Assembly (NCBI RefSeq): GCF_038405225.1
Contig: NZ_CP151657.1
Location: forward strand, 372,001 to 436,000
DNA length: 64,000 nt
Direction of reading: 5' to 3'
From: Arthrobacter citreus
Lineage (GTDB): Bacteria > Actinomycetota > Actinomycetes > Actinomycetales > Micrococcaceae
A program made the translations under genes and the position numbers. Every line of letters begins with the position of its first letter. Positions within the stretch are counted from its first letter, which is position 1. Below the pieces are notes generated by a model. That model was not told the origin of the DNA, did no database searches, and worked only from the letters and a program-made list of their open reading frames with translations. Positions 44,701-53,746 of this stretch are shown piece after piece.

Positions 44701-46623
44701 ATGTCAGAAACCAACACGGCTGTAAATACCGCAGTACGGAGCGATCTCCGCAACGTTGCGATTGTGGCCCACGTTGACCACGGTAAGACGACCCTCGTCG
44801 ACGCCATGCTGAAGCAGACGAACTCGTTTGCCGCCCACGGAAACGTGGAAGAACGCGTGATGGACTCCGGTGACCTGGAGCGCGAAAAGGGAATCACCAT
44901 CCTGGCCAAGAACACCACCGTGTTCTACAACGGCCCGGCTGCCAAGGGTGAAACGATCACCATCAACGTCATTGACACCCCCGGCCACGCCGACTTCGGT
45001 GGCGAGGTTGAGCGCGGCCTGTCCATGGTTGACGGCGTTGTTCTCCTCGTTGACGCTTCCGAGGGCCCGCTGCCGCAGACCCGCTTCGTGCTGCGCAAGG
45101 CGCTGGCCGCCAAGCTGCCCGTCATCCTGCTGGTCAACAAGACCGACCGCCCCGACTCCCGCATTGAAGAGGTTGTCGGCGAAGCCATGGACCTGCTCCT
45201 GGGCCTGGCATCCGACCTCGCGGACGAAGTTCCGGACCTGGACCTGGACCTCGTCCTGAACGTTCCGGTTGTCTACGCAGCAGCCCGTGTCGGCGCAGCT
45301 TCGCTGGAGCAGCCGGCAGACGGATCCGCTCCGGACAATGACAACCTGGAACCGCTGTTCCAGACGATCATCGAGCACATCCCGGCTCCGACCTACAACC
45401 CGGACGGCGTGCTGCAGGCACACGTGACCAACCTGGACGCTTCCCCGTTCCTTGGCCGCCTGGCACTGCTGCGCATCTTCAACGGCACCCTGCACAAGGG
45501 CCAGACCGTTGCCTGGGCCCGCGCCGACGGCACCCTCAAGTCCGTCAAGATCACCGAGCTGCTGGCCACCAAGGCCCTGGAGCGCGTTCCGACCGAGTCG
45601 GCCGGACCCGGTGAAATTGTTGCTGTTGCCGGTATCGAGGACATCACCATTGGTGAAACCCTCACCGACATCGACAACCCGATGCCGCTGCCGCTTATCA
45701 CCGTTGACGATCCGGCCATCTCCATGACCATCGGTATCAACACCTCGCCGCTGGCCGGCCGGGTCAAGGGCGCTAAGGTTACCGCCCGCCAGGTCAAGGA
45801 CCGCCTCGACAAGGAACTGATCGGTAACGTTTCGCTGAAGGTTCTGCCGACCGAGCGTCCGGATGCCTGGGAAGTCCAGGGCCGCGGCGAGCTCGCGCTG
45901 GCCATCCTCGTGGAGCAGATGCGCCGCGAAGGCTTCGAACTGACCGTGGGCAAGCCCCAGGTTGTGACCAAGCAGATCGACGGCAAGAAGTGCGAGCCGA
46001 TGGAGCACATGACCATCGACGTACCCGAGGAATACCTCGGCGCCGTGACGCAGCTGATGGCTGTCCGCAAGGGCCGCATGGTCAACATGGCCAACCACGG
46101 CACCGGCTGGGTCCGCATGGAATTCATCGTTCCGGCCCGTGGCCTGATCGGCTTCCGCACCAAGTTCCTTACGGAAACGCACGGCGCCGGTATCTCGTCC
46201 TCCATCGCCGAGGGCTACGAGCCCTGGGTTGGTCCGATCGAGTACCGCACCAACGGTTCGCTCATTGCTGACCGCTCCGGTGTTGTCACCCCGTTCGCCA
46301 TGATCAAGCTGCAGGAACGCGGCTCCTTCTTCGTGGAGCCCACCTCCGAGGTTTACGAGGGCATGATCGTTGGCGAGAACTCACGCGCCGATGACATGGA
46401 CGTGAACATCACCAAGGAAAAGCAGCTCACCAACATGCGTGCGGCTTCCTCGGACACCTTCGAGAACCTGACCCCGCCGCGCAAGCTGACCCTGGAAGAG
46501 TCGCTCGAATTCGCCCGCGAAGACGAGTGCGTGGAAGTAACCCCGGAGTCCATCCGCATCCGCAAGCTGGTCCTGAACGCTTCCGAGCGTGCCAAGGTAA
46601 CCCGCGCACGCGCCAAGGGCTAA
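44701..46623 (+). CDS. typA: Translational GTPase TypA/BipA
   Basis: 640 residues. G1 AHVDHGKT at about 21-28, switch/G2 region REKGITILAKNT, G3 DTPGHADFGGEV, G4 NKTDRPD. Domains II and III follow, and the C-terminal domain contains KGRMVNMANHGTGWVRMEF and GLIGFRTKFLTETHG, specific to TypA/BipA. This ribosome-binding GTPase assists 50S assembly and translation under stress such as cold. Codon use is strongly biased to C-ending codons, as in highly expressed genes. A 15-base gap separates it from the next small membrane gene. Confidence 0.96.
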   Translation: MSETNTAVNTAVRSDLRNVAIVAHVDHGKTTLVDAMLKQTNSFAAHGNVEERVMDSGDLEREKGITILAKNTTVFYNGPAAKGETITINVIDTPGHADFGGEVERGLSMVDGVVLLVDASEGPLPQTRFVLRKALAAKLPVILLVNKTDRPDSRIEEVVGEAMDLLLGLASDLADEVPDLDLDLVLNVPVVYAAARVGAASLEQPADGSAPDNDNLEPLFQTIIEHIPAPTYNPDGVLQAHVTNLDASPFLGRLALLRIFNGTLHKGQTVAWARADGTLKSVKITELLATKALERVPTESAGPGEIVAVAGIEDITIGETLTDIDNPMPLPLITVDDPAISMTIGINTSPLAGRVKGAKVTARQVKDRLDKELIGNVSLKVLPTERPDAWEVQGRGELALAILVEQMRREGFELTVGKPQVVTKQIDGKKCEPMEHMTIDVPEEYLGAVTQLMAVRKGRMVNMANHGTGWVRMEFIVPARGLIGFRTKFLTETHGAGISSSIAEGYEPWVGPIEYRTNGSLIADRSGVVTPFAMIKLQERGSFFVEPTSEVYEGMIVGENSRADDMDVNITKEKQLTNMRAASSDTFENLTPPRKLTLEESLEFAREDECVEVTPESIRIRKLVLNASERAKVTRARAKG

Positions 46624-46639
46624 CAGCATTTCGGCAGCA

Positions 46640-47110
46640 TTGAGCCCCGTCCGCCGGGTCCCGCTTTGGCGGGGCCCGGCGGCGGCCGTGCTCGGGGGAG
46701 TGCTGGCAGCCGTGCTCGGGACCGGGCTCCACGCCCAGGTCCTGTATGCCGGGGACACCGCCGTACCGCTGGGAGCAGCGGGAGCGCTGATCCTGAGCTG
46801 CGCCGTCGCCGTGTTTGCGGGGGTATGGGCAGCCTCCGTGCTGTGGACGGCTGCGGCCGGGCTGGTCTCCTACGTGATCCTGGGCCTGTTCACGCTGGAC
46901 CTCTGGGATACGCCCCTCATCATCACCGATACGGTGCTTGAGGTGCAGCCCGGCATTGTCCTGGCCGGACGCATGTGGCTCTTTGGGCAGGCGCTGGTGA
47001 CCATTGCCGCGGTGTTCGTCAGCGCCCGCGTGCTGGCCGCATCCCGCCGGCTGGAGGCGGAACAAGCTGCCGGACGGCAGCTGCCTGAGCCTCCATTTGC
47101 GGGCGCCTGA
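46640..47110 (+). CDS. Small multi-pass membrane protein of unknown function
   Basis: 156 residues, four hydrophobic helices (AAVLGGVLAAVLGTGL; AAGALILSCAVAVFAGVWAA; AAGLVSYVILGLF; LFGQALVTIAAVFVSARVLA). An aspartate-rich loop TLDLWDTPLIITDTVL lies between helices three and four. The start is uncertain: the TTG at 46640 begins the frame, and GTG codons about 16 residues later would remove a basic stretch. No domain is recognised. Directly after typA, with a terminator behind it, so it may be co-transcribed. Confidence 0.55.
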   Translation: MSPVRRVPLWRGPAAAVLGGVLAAVLGTGLHAQVLYAGDTAVPLGAAGALILSCAVAVFAGVWAASVLWTAAAGLVSYVILGLFTLDLWDTPLIITDTVLEVQPGIVLAGRMWLFGQALVTIAAVFVSARVLAASRRLEAEQAAGRQLPEPPFAGA

Positions 47111-47140
47111 AAAGCCGAGGGCCTGAAAAGCCAGTTGTCC

Positions 47141-47181
47141 GCAAAACCCCGCTTCCGGATCTCCGGCAGCGGGGTTTTTGC
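47141..47181 (+). terminator. Terminator between converging genes
   Basis: GCAAAACCCCGCT (47141-47153) pairs with AGCGGGGTTTTTGC (47168-47181), with a T-run inside the second arm. It can serve the rightward typA unit and, through its A/T arms, the leftward gene at 47336. Confidence 0.8.
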
Positions 47182-47335
47182 TGTCTTGGCATGTGATCCT
47201 GCGCACCCGTTCCCACCCTTTGTGCACTGCTGGGACAGGAGGTTCCCCGGCAGCCCCACCAGTCACGAAGAGTGGGAACCAATGCAGCGGGATGGGCCGT
47301 CAGCGGCGGTAGCGTCGCCGTCGGCAGCGGAAAAA

Positions 47336-47590
47336 TCAGCGGCGCGGCGGGCGCGGCGCCGGCGGGGGCGGAACTTCCTTGGCCGCGGTAACCAGCGCGT
47401 AGGGCACCGTGACATGGCCGCGTCGGCCGGCAACAGTGACTTCCTCGTCAACAGCCTCCACCAGGTAGCCCAGAACGTCGGTGAAACCGCCTTCAATGCG
47501 GTAGCGGACCACCACCCGCGCTCCGGCGGGCAGGGCACGAAGGACGGCGGCGGGAGGGGGAGCATTCACCGTTACATGGTACGCGGGCAT
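47336..47590 (-). CDS. Stand-alone SH3-like domain protein (Rv0428c N-terminal type)
   Basis: 84 residues. The core GARVVVRYRIEGGFTDVLGYLVEAV, then VTVAGRRGHVTVPYALVTAAKEVPP resembles the SH3-like N-terminal domain of Rv0428c-type GNAT acetyltransferases, here without any acetyltransferase domain. The C-terminus is a short Pro/Arg tail. Possible role: partner or remnant of a split acetyltransferase. GGGAG lies directly at the ATG. Divergent from the ferredoxin gene. The resemblance is from pattern memory, so moderate confidence. Confidence 0.6.
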   Translation of the reverse strand: MPAYHVTVNAPPPAAVLRALPAGARVVVRYRIEGGFTDVLGYLVEAVDEEVTVAGRRGHVTVPYALVTAAKEVPPPPAPRPPRR

Positions 47591-47690
47591 CTCCCGGCTG
47601 GGAGATAATGGATCAGGCTACTAACGTGGAACCAACACTTCGTGGATTTTCCCGGCACGGGACGGTCCGCAGATCAGGAAGGCAAGGGAC

Positions 47691-48017
47691 GTGACGTACG
47701 TAATTGCGCAGCCATGCGTAGATGTAAAAGACAAGGCATGCATTGAGGAATGCCCGGTGGACTGCATCTATGAAGGTGAACGCTCCCTCTACATCCACCC
47801 GGACGAGTGCGTCGACTGCGGTGCCTGTGAGCCGGTCTGCCCCGTTGAAGCGATTTACTACGAGGACGACACTCCCGAAGAGTGGGCCGAGTACTACAAG
47901 GCCAATGTTGAATTCTTCGACGATCTGGGTTCCCCGGGCGGTGCTGCCAAGATCGGCAACACACACAAGGACCACCCGATCATCGCCGTCCTGCCGCCGC
48001 AGAACCAAGAGGCATGA
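47691..48017 (+). CDS. fdxA: Seven-iron/4Fe-4S ferredoxin (FdxA type)
   Basis: 108 residues. All cluster cysteines are visible: Cys9, 17, 21 and 25 in QPCVDVKDKACIEECPVDC, and Cys40, 43, 46 and 50 in ECVDCGACEPVCP. The spacing and the long C-terminal part (EEWAEYYKANVEFFDDLG) are those of actinobacterial FdxA, a soluble electron carrier with one 3Fe-4S and one 4Fe-4S cluster. A GTG start with AAGG upstream. Its stop overlaps the dapC start by four bases, a coupling seen widely in actinobacteria. Confidence 0.93.
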   Translation: MTYVIAQPCVDVKDKACIEECPVDCIYEGERSLYIHPDECVDCGACEPVCPVEAIYYEDDTPEEWAEYYKANVEFFDDLGSPGGAAKIGNTHKDHPIIAVLPPQNQEA

Positions 48018-49168
48018 GCACGGTTCCTTCCCGCACTTTCGGGCTGGACCTGCCGGAGTACCCCTGGGAAGCCATGGCGCCGTACGCCAAGCTGGCCGCG
48101 GAGCACCCTGACGGTGCCGTCAACCTGTCCATCGGCACGCCCGTGGACCCGACGCCCGCCGTCGTCCGCGAGGCGCTGACGGCGGCAGCGGACGCGCCGG
48201 GCTATCCCACCACCCACGGCACGCCGGCACTGCGGGAGGCCATCAGCGCATGGTACGCGCGGCGCCGCAACGTGCCGGGGCTGGATCCCCAGGACATCAT
48301 GCCCACCGTGGGCTCCAAGGAGCTGGTGGCGTGGCTGCCGCTGCTGCTGGGACTGGGGCAGGGCGACGTCGTTGTCCGTCCCACGGTTGCGTACCCCACC
48401 TATGACATGGGTGCCATCCTGGCAGGCGCCACCCCCGTGGCCGCCGACAGTTTGGATGAGCTCGACGACGACGTCCGCGCCCGGGTGCGCCTGGTCTGGG
48501 TTAATTCTCCGGGCAACCCCACCGGAATTGTCCGTACTGCGGCCTCCCTGCGCGCCCTCGTGGATTCGGCCCGGAAAACCGGAGCCGTGGTGGCGTCCGA
48601 CGAATGTTATGCGGAACTGGGCTGGGGCGGCTGGGATCCGGAGCGCGGGGGATCTCCGGTGCCAAGCATCCTGGACCCCGCGGTCAGCGGCGGAAACAAT
48701 GAGCTGCTGCTGTCGGTGTATTCGCTGAGCAAGCAGTCCAATGTGGCCGGCTACCGCGCCGCCTTTGTCGCCGGCGACGGTGCCATCATTGCCAATCTCG
48801 TGAACAGCCGGAAGCATGCCGGAATGATTGTCCCGGCACCGGTGCAGGCGGCCATGATTGCAGCGCTTTCCGATGACGCCCACGTGGCGGCGCAGAAGGA
48901 GAAGTACCGGGCGCGCCGGGAGCTGCTGGTGCCGGCGCTGGAAGCCTTCGGGCTGACCATCCATCATTCCGAGGCCGGGCTGTACCTTTGGGCAACAGCG
49001 GGTGAGGACACCTGGACCACGGTGGAACGGCTGGCGAAGCTGGGGATTGTTTCCGGGCCGGGCGTCATTTACGGCGACGCCGGAGCTGGCTTTGTGCGTA
49101 TTGCGCTGACCGGCTCCGATGAACGCGTCGCGGCCGCTGCCCGCCGGCTAAGGGACGCCGGGATATAG
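48014..49168 (+). CDS. dapC: Succinyldiaminopimelate transaminase
   Basis: 384 residues, PLP fold-type I. NLSIGTPVDPTP starts the protein; WVNSPGNPTGIV and VVASDECYAELGWGG hold the cofactor-contacting residues, and SLSKQSNVAGYR the Schiff-base lysine, Lys240. GFVRIALTGSDERV has the carboxylate-binding arginine. It makes N-succinyl-LL-DAP for lysine and peptidoglycan; dapD and dapE lie 3.5-6 kb away. The assignment as DapC rather than another transaminase rests on the fdxA-dapC pairing and overall similarity. Confidence 0.88.
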   Translation: MSTVPSRTFGLDLPEYPWEAMAPYAKLAAEHPDGAVNLSIGTPVDPTPAVVREALTAAADAPGYPTTHGTPALREAISAWYARRRNVPGLDPQDIMPTVGSKELVAWLPLLLGLGQGDVVVRPTVAYPTYDMGAILAGATPVAADSLDELDDDVRARVRLVWVNSPGNPTGIVRTAASLRALVDSARKTGAVVASDECYAELGWGGWDPERGGSPVPSILDPAVSGGNNELLLSVYSLSKQSNVAGYRAAFVAGDGAIIANLVNSRKHAGMIVPAPVQAAMIAALSDDAHVAAQKEKYRARRELLVPALEAFGLTIHHSEAGLYLWATAGEDTWTTVERLAKLGIVSGPGVIYGDAGAGFVRIALTGSDERVAAAARRLRDAGI

Positions 49169-49245
49169 CGCAGGCTTATAACGCCGGAACCGGATGGACG
49201 ACATGTTTCGCTTCCACAACAACCCGGCTGCCGATTAGTCGTAAA

Positions 49246-49307
49246 GGGCGCCCAAAGGGTAGCGTTTTGCGTAAATAGATTTAGCGGAATTGACACTATG
49301 GGCGCCC
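49246..49307. promoter_or_regulatory. Paired GGGCGCCC palindromes upstream of gltA
   Basis: The 8-base palindrome GGGCGCCC occurs at 49246-49253 and 49300-49307, 54 bases apart. A TTGACA (49290-49295) stands just before the second. Possible regulator sites for citrate synthase; not matched to a known factor. Confidence 0.3.
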
Positions 49308-49364
49308 CCCGACACCAAGCGGTGCCCGTAGCTATGGTTTCTTCAAACTCCTGAAGGAGACTTA

Positions 49365-50657
49365 ATGACTGAGCGTCCCAGTGCACAGCTGCACTACGGG
49401 GAAAACACCGAAGACCGGCTGGAGCTTCCCCGCGTTGCGGCGGCGGAGGGCAACGACGGCTTTGATGTCTCCAAGCTGCTGAAGCAGACCGGAACCGTCA
49501 CGTATGACCCCGGCTTCATGAACACCGCCTCCACGAAGTCCGCCATCACCTACATTGACGGTGACGCCGGCATCCTGCGGTACCGCGGCTATCCCATTGA
49601 GCAGCTGGCCAAGCACTCAAGCTTCCTGGAAACGTCCTACCTGCTGATCTACGGGGAACTGCCCACTCCCGCGCAGCTGGAGGATTTTGACCAGCGCATC
49701 CGCCGGCACACGCTGCTGCATGAAGACCTCAAGGGTTTCTTCGGCGGCTTCCCGCGCGATGCGCACCCGATGCCGGTGCTGTCCTCCGCAGTCAGCGCGC
49801 TCTCGACCTTCTACCAGGACTCCCTGGATCCGTTCGACGAAGAGCAGGTGGAACTCTCCACGATCCGCCTGATGGCGAAGCTTCCGGTGATTGCCGCCTA
49901 CGCGCACAAGAAGTCCATCGGCCAGCCCATGCTGTACCCGGACAACTCCATGAACCTCGTGGAGAACTTCATGCGCCTGAGCTTCGGCTTCCCGGCGGAA
50001 CCGTATGAAATTGATCCTGACCTGGTCAAGGCGCTGGACCTGCTGCTGATCCTGCATGCGGATCACGAGCAGAACTGCTCCACCTCCACCGTCCGCCTGG
50101 TCGGCAGCGCCGGTGCCAACATGTTCACCTCCGTTTCCTCCGGAATCAGCGCCCTTTCGGGACCGCTGCACGGCGGCGCCAACGAGGCCGTGCTGAACAT
50201 GCTCCGCGACATCAAGTCCACGGGCATGGCGCCGGAAACCTTCATGGAGAAGGTCAAGAACAAGGAAGACGGCGTGAAGCTCATGGGCTTCGGGCACCGC
50301 GTCTACAAGAACTACGATCCGCGCGCCAAGATCGTGAAGGCCACCGCCCATGACATCCTGGCCAAGCTCGGCGGGAACGACGAGCTGCTGGATATTGCCA
50401 TGCGCCTGGAAGAGAAGGCCCTGGCCGATGATTACTTCATCGAGCGCAAGCTGTACCCGAACGTGGACTTCTACACGGGCCTGATCTACAAGGCCATGGG
50501 CTTCCCGGAGAAGATGTTCACCGTCCTCTTCGCCATCGGACGCCTGCCGGGCTGGATTGCCCAGTGGCGCGAAATGATGCAGGACCCGCAGACCAAGATT
50601 GGCCGCCCGCGCCAGCTGTACACGGGTTCCCCGGAACGGAACTACCCCGCCCGCTAG
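49365..50657 (+). CDS. gltA: Citrate synthase (type II)
   Basis: 430 residues. Condenses acetyl-CoA with oxaloacetate, the first step of the TCA cycle. Catalytic regions: LSGPLHGGANEAV (His), MGFGHRVYKNYDPRA (His and CoA-binding residues), and YPNVDFYTGLIYKAMG (catalytic Asp). The N-terminal domain (DPGFMNTASTKSAITYIDGD) is that of hexameric, NADH-type or actinobacterial GltA. GAAGGAG is ideally placed before the ATG. Followed by a very strong hairpin. The upstream 196-base region holds repeated GGGCGCCC palindromes. Confidence 0.96.
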   Translation: MTERPSAQLHYGENTEDRLELPRVAAAEGNDGFDVSKLLKQTGTVTYDPGFMNTASTKSAITYIDGDAGILRYRGYPIEQLAKHSSFLETSYLLIYGELPTPAQLEDFDQRIRRHTLLHEDLKGFFGGFPRDAHPMPVLSSAVSALSTFYQDSLDPFDEEQVELSTIRLMAKLPVIAAYAHKKSIGQPMLYPDNSMNLVENFMRLSFGFPAEPYEIDPDLVKALDLLLILHADHEQNCSTSTVRLVGSAGANMFTSVSSGISALSGPLHGGANEAVLNMLRDIKSTGMAPETFMEKVKNKEDGVKLMGFGHRVYKNYDPRAKIVKATAHDILAKLGGNDELLDIAMRLEEKALADDYFIERKLYPNVDFYTGLIYKAMGFPEKMFTVLFAIGRLPGWIAQWREMMQDPQTKIGRPRQLYTGSPERNYPAR

Positions 50658-50687
50658 GCTCCAGAGCCTCGCAGGAGCGCGATATGC

Positions 50688-50729
50688 AAAAGGGCCCCTG
50701 GAATCCGCAAGGATTCCAGGGGCCCTTTT
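50688..50729. terminator. Bidirectional terminator between gltA and galE
   Basis: AAAAGGGCCCCTGGAATCC (50688-50706), loop GCAA, GGATTCCAGGGGCCCTTTT (50711-50729): a perfect 19-base stem with A and T tracts on both sides. It separates two converging genes. Confidence 0.92.
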
Positions 50730-50739
50730 GCCGTGCCCG

Positions 50740-51756
50740 CTAGGAACCGGCGTAACCCTGGGGATTGTTCTTCTGCCAGCGCCAGTGGTCCTCGCACATG
50801 GCCTCAAGCGTGCGCTGGGCGGACCAGCCGAGATCCATCAGCGCCGCGGACGGGTCGGCGTAGCTGACGGCCGCGTCACCCGGGCGGCGGGCGGTGACTT
50901 CGTAGGGAATCTCCCTGCCGGCAGCCTTGCCGAAAGCGGCCAGCACCTGCAGCACCGAGGAACCGTTGCCGGTGCCGAGGTTCCAGCGGTGCACGCCGGA
51001 CTTGGCGGTGATGAATTCGAGCGCGGCCAGGTGGCCTGCGGCGAGGTCCACGACGTGGATGTAGTCGCGCACGCCGGTGCCGTCGGGGGTGGGGTAGTCG
51101 TCGCCGAATACCATCACCTTTTCCCGGCGGCCCACGGCCACCTGGGCCACGAACGGCAGCAGGTTGTTCGGAACGCCGGTGGGATCTTCGCCGATCCGGC
51201 CCGACTCGTGGGCGCCGGCCGGATTGAAGTAGCGCAGCAGGGCGATGTTCCAGCGCCCGTCGGCGGCACCCAGATCGGCCAGGATGTCTTCGATCTGTTC
51301 CTTGGTGCGGCCGTAGGGATTCACCGCGTCCATCGGCGTGTTTTCGGTCAGCGGAACCTCTTCGGAGGCTCCGTACACGGTGGCCGAGGAGCTGAAGACC
51401 AGGGTCCGGACGTCGTGCTTGTCCATCATGCGCAGCAGGTTTAGGGTGCCGCCCACGTTGTTGTGGTAGTAGTACAGGGGCTTCGCCACGGACTCCCCAA
51501 CGGCCTTCAGCCCGGCAAAGTGGATGACGGCGTCGATCGCGTGGTCGGTAAAAACGGCGTCAACGGCCTGCTCGTCGAGCAGGTCAGCGCGGACAAACTC
51601 CGCACTGCGCCCGGCCAGGTCCTGGACCCGGTTCAGTGACTCTTTGCTGGAGTTGGCCAGGTTGTCCAGCACAACCACGTCGTGGCCGGATTCCAGCAGG
51701 GCCAGTGTCGTGTGGGAACCGATGTATCCCGTGCCTCCGGTAACAAGTATTCGCAT
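50740..51756 (-). CDS. galE: UDP-glucose 4-epimerase
   Basis: 338 residues. Rossmann motif VTGGTGYIGSH, catalytic SSATVYG (Ser) and the YGRTK Tyr-x-x-x-Lys pair. NPAGAHESGRIGEDP and RDYIHVVDLAAGH are GalE signatures for the substrate and NAD sites. It interconverts UDP-glucose and UDP-galactose for galactose use and cell-wall glycans. It stands alone, converging on gltA. No other Leloir gene is nearby, which points to a biosynthetic role. Confidence 0.94.
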   Translation of the reverse strand: MRILVTGGTGYIGSHTTLALLESGHDVVVLDNLANSSKESLNRVQDLAGRSAEFVRADLLDEQAVDAVFTDHAIDAVIHFAGLKAVGESVAKPLYYYHNNVGGTLNLLRMMDKHDVRTLVFSSSATVYGASEEVPLTENTPMDAVNPYGRTKEQIEDILADLGAADGRWNIALLRYFNPAGAHESGRIGEDPTGVPNNLLPFVAQVAVGRREKVMVFGDDYPTPDGTGVRDYIHVVDLAAGHLAALEFITAKSGVHRWNLGTGNGSSVLQVLAAFGKAAGREIPYEVTARRPGDAAVSYADPSAALMDLGWSAQRTLEAMCEDHWRWQKNNPQGYAGS

Positions 51757-51791
51757 GACTTCAGACTAGTTGATAGCGCGCCGGAGCCGGG

Positions 51792-52667
51792 TTAGGAACC
51801 CTCCGCTGTCCGGAACACCGTCAGGACCACGGCGTCACCGGAGGACGGCGCCTGGTTCCAGGTTCCCGTGGCCCGTGTCCACCGGCGTTCATCAAAGGCC
51901 ACCGAATCCAGGGAGAGTGTTTCGGCGCTGGCGACGGCCCACTCGGCCAGCGACCACCCGTAGCTTCCGGTTCCCGCCACAGTGATGCGCGAGCCCTCCA
52001 CCGTGGCCTCCACGGGGCCGTAGACCGAGGTCATGGCAGCCAGCACGGCTTCCGGATCACCCGGGGCCGACGGCGGATCCAAGGTGCAGGCCATCCCGGC
52101 GGGGGAGTGCCCGGTCAGGGCGGAGGCGAAGGCCTTGGCCTCGCCCTCGTGGTCCGCGTAGGCATCGGGGAAAGCGCTGCGCTGCACCGTTTGGGCCGCC
52201 ACGGTCAGGGGCAGGTCCGCGTAGTTTGGAACCTTTTCCAGCGCGTCGTAGAAGGCGTTGGCCGCATACACCGGGTCCATGACCTGTTCCTCGGTGCCCC
52301 AGCCCTGGGACGGGCGCTGCTGGAACAGGCCGCGGGAGTCCGGGCCGGCGTCGTCCCCGTAGTTGAGGTTGCGCAGCCCGGACTCCTGGATGGCGGTGGC
52401 CACGGCGATGGACGCGGCACGCGCGGGCAAGCCGCGGCGCACCGAAATACCGGCGAGGAGCGCCGCGGTCTCGGCGCGCGCCGGGGTCAGGTGGTATTCC
52501 ACGCCGTCGGCTGTGGCGGTGCACGACGGCGGCGGCGCGGCCTTCTCTCCCGGCCCGCGGAACACCGACACCGCATATATAGTGACGGCGACAAGGAACA
52601 GCAGCACCAGCGCCAGCACCGGAAGGATTCCGGTGCTGCGCCGGTCCGCGGGACGGGAAGCGGCCAT
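51792..52667 (-). CDS. Membrane-anchored lysozyme-like protein
   Basis: 291 residues. One N-terminal helix (ILPVLALVLLFLVAVTIYAV) anchors the protein outside. The next region reads AVATAIQESGLRNLNYGDDAGPDSRGLFQQ, a pattern reminiscent of soluble lytic transglycosylase-like folds where the Glu of QESG could be catalytic. QGWGTEEQVMDPVYAANAFY follows. The C-terminal 90 residues are not recognised. Often annotated as hypothetical in relatives. Muralytic activity is a guess from the motif. Nineteen bases from dapD on the same strand and possibly co-transcribed. Confidence 0.65.
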   Translation of the reverse strand: MAASRPADRRSTGILPVLALVLLFLVAVTIYAVSVFRGPGEKAAPPPSCTATADGVEYHLTPARAETAALLAGISVRRGLPARAASIAVATAIQESGLRNLNYGDDAGPDSRGLFQQRPSQGWGTEEQVMDPVYAANAFYDALEKVPNYADLPLTVAAQTVQRSAFPDAYADHEGEAKAFASALTGHSPAGMACTLDPPSAPGDPEAVLAAMTSVYGPVEATVEGSRITVAGTGSYGWSLAEWAVASAETLSLDSVAFDERRWTRATGTWNQAPSSGDAVVLTVFRTAEGS

Positions 52668-52685
52668 GAGGGGCGTGCAGCTGCC

Positions 52686-53660
52686 CTAGTTGGCGTGCAG
52701 GGCGGCGTTGAGCTCCACCGACGCTCCGCTGCGGGCCAGCGCTTCCACGCTGCCCGTGACCGAGTTGCGGCGGAAGAGCAGGTTGGGAACTCCGGAAAGC
52801 TCCACAGCCTTGACGATCTGCGGTTCCTCGCCCGGAACCAGCACTGACACCCGGGTGCCGGCGGTGATGTACAGGCCCGCTTCCACCACCGATTCGTTCC
52901 CGATGCTGATGCCCACGCCGGAGTTGGCCCCCAGCAGGACCCGCTCGCCGAGCGTGATCTTCTCCCGGCCACCGCCGGAGAGGGTGCCCATGATGGAGGC
53001 GCCGCCACCCACGTCGGTTCCGTTGCCCACCACCACGCCGGCGGAAATGCGTCCTTCCACCATGGAAACGCCGAGCGTGCCGGCGTTGAAGTTCACAAAG
53101 CCCTCATGCATGACCGTGGTCCCTTCGGCCAGGTGCGCGCCGAGGCGGACCCGGCCGGCGTCGGCAATCCGCACGCCGGACGGGACGACATAATCCGTCA
53201 TGCGCGGGAACTTGTCCACGCCGAACACGGTGACCGGTCCGCGGGCGCGCAGGCGCAGGCGGACGGCTTCGAAGCCTTCGACGGCGCACGGGCCGAAGTT
53301 GGTCCAGACCACGTTGGGCAGCTGCGCGAAGATGCCGTCCATGTTCAGGGTGTTCGGGGCGGCCAGACGGGTGGACAGCAGGTGCAGGCGCAGATAGGCG
53401 TCGGCGGTGGAAGCCGGAGCGGCGTCCAGGTCAATTTCGGTGCTGACGACCTCGCCGCGTGTGCCGCGGTCCGGGTCGGTCATTGAGGCTGCCGCGGCTG
53501 TGAGATCTGCGGCGAGAGTGCCTGCAGAGGCGTCGGTGGGGAGGGCTGCGAGCACGGGCTGCGGGTACCAGACGTCCAGGACGGTTCCGTCGTTGGTGAT
53601 GGTCGCCAGGCCCAGGCCGGAGGCAATGCGGGCGGTCGGGGAGGAGGTGCTTGAAGTCAT
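52686..53660 (-). CDS. dapD: Tetrahydrodipicolinate N-succinyltransferase
   Basis: 324 residues. Left-handed beta-helix repeats ([61 protein letters not shown]) and [15 protein letters not shown] are those of the actinobacterial DapD class. It succinylates tetrahydrodipicolinate using succinyl-CoA. ATG 53660 (MTSSTSS) is chosen: the frame is open upstream without coding features. Divergent from dapE by 86 bases, so the two DAP genes may share a control region. Confidence 0.93.
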   Translation of the reverse strand: MTSSTSSPTARIASGLGLATITNDGTVLDVWYPQPVLAALPTDASAGTLAADLTAAAASMTDPDRGTRGEVVSTEIDLDAAPASTADAYLRLHLLSTRLAAPNTLNMDGIFAQLPNVVWTNFGPCAVEGFEAVRLRLRARGPVTVFGVDKFPRMTDYVVPSGVRIADAGRVRLGAHLAEGTTVMHEGFVNFNAGTLGVSMVEGRISAGVVVGNGTDVGGGASIMGTLSGGGREKITLGERVLLGANSGVGISIGNESVVEAGLYITAGTRVSVLVPGEEPQIVKAVELSGVPNLLFRRNSVTGSVEALARSGASVELNAALHAN

Positions 53661-53746
53661 GCGTTCCAGTCTACCGACGGCCCCTGCGAGGTGCCGTTGC
53701 TGCCGGGGCTGCCGGCCTGCCGCCGCCTGATCGGTAGGGTGGAGGC

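Noticed and set aside
49290-49302. TTGACA as a gltA -35 box
   Set aside because: No matching -10 box at 16-18 bases; listed only as part of the palindrome region.
49617-50807. 396-codon minus-strand frame
   Set aside because: Antisense to gltA and extends through the gltA terminator; no domain seen.
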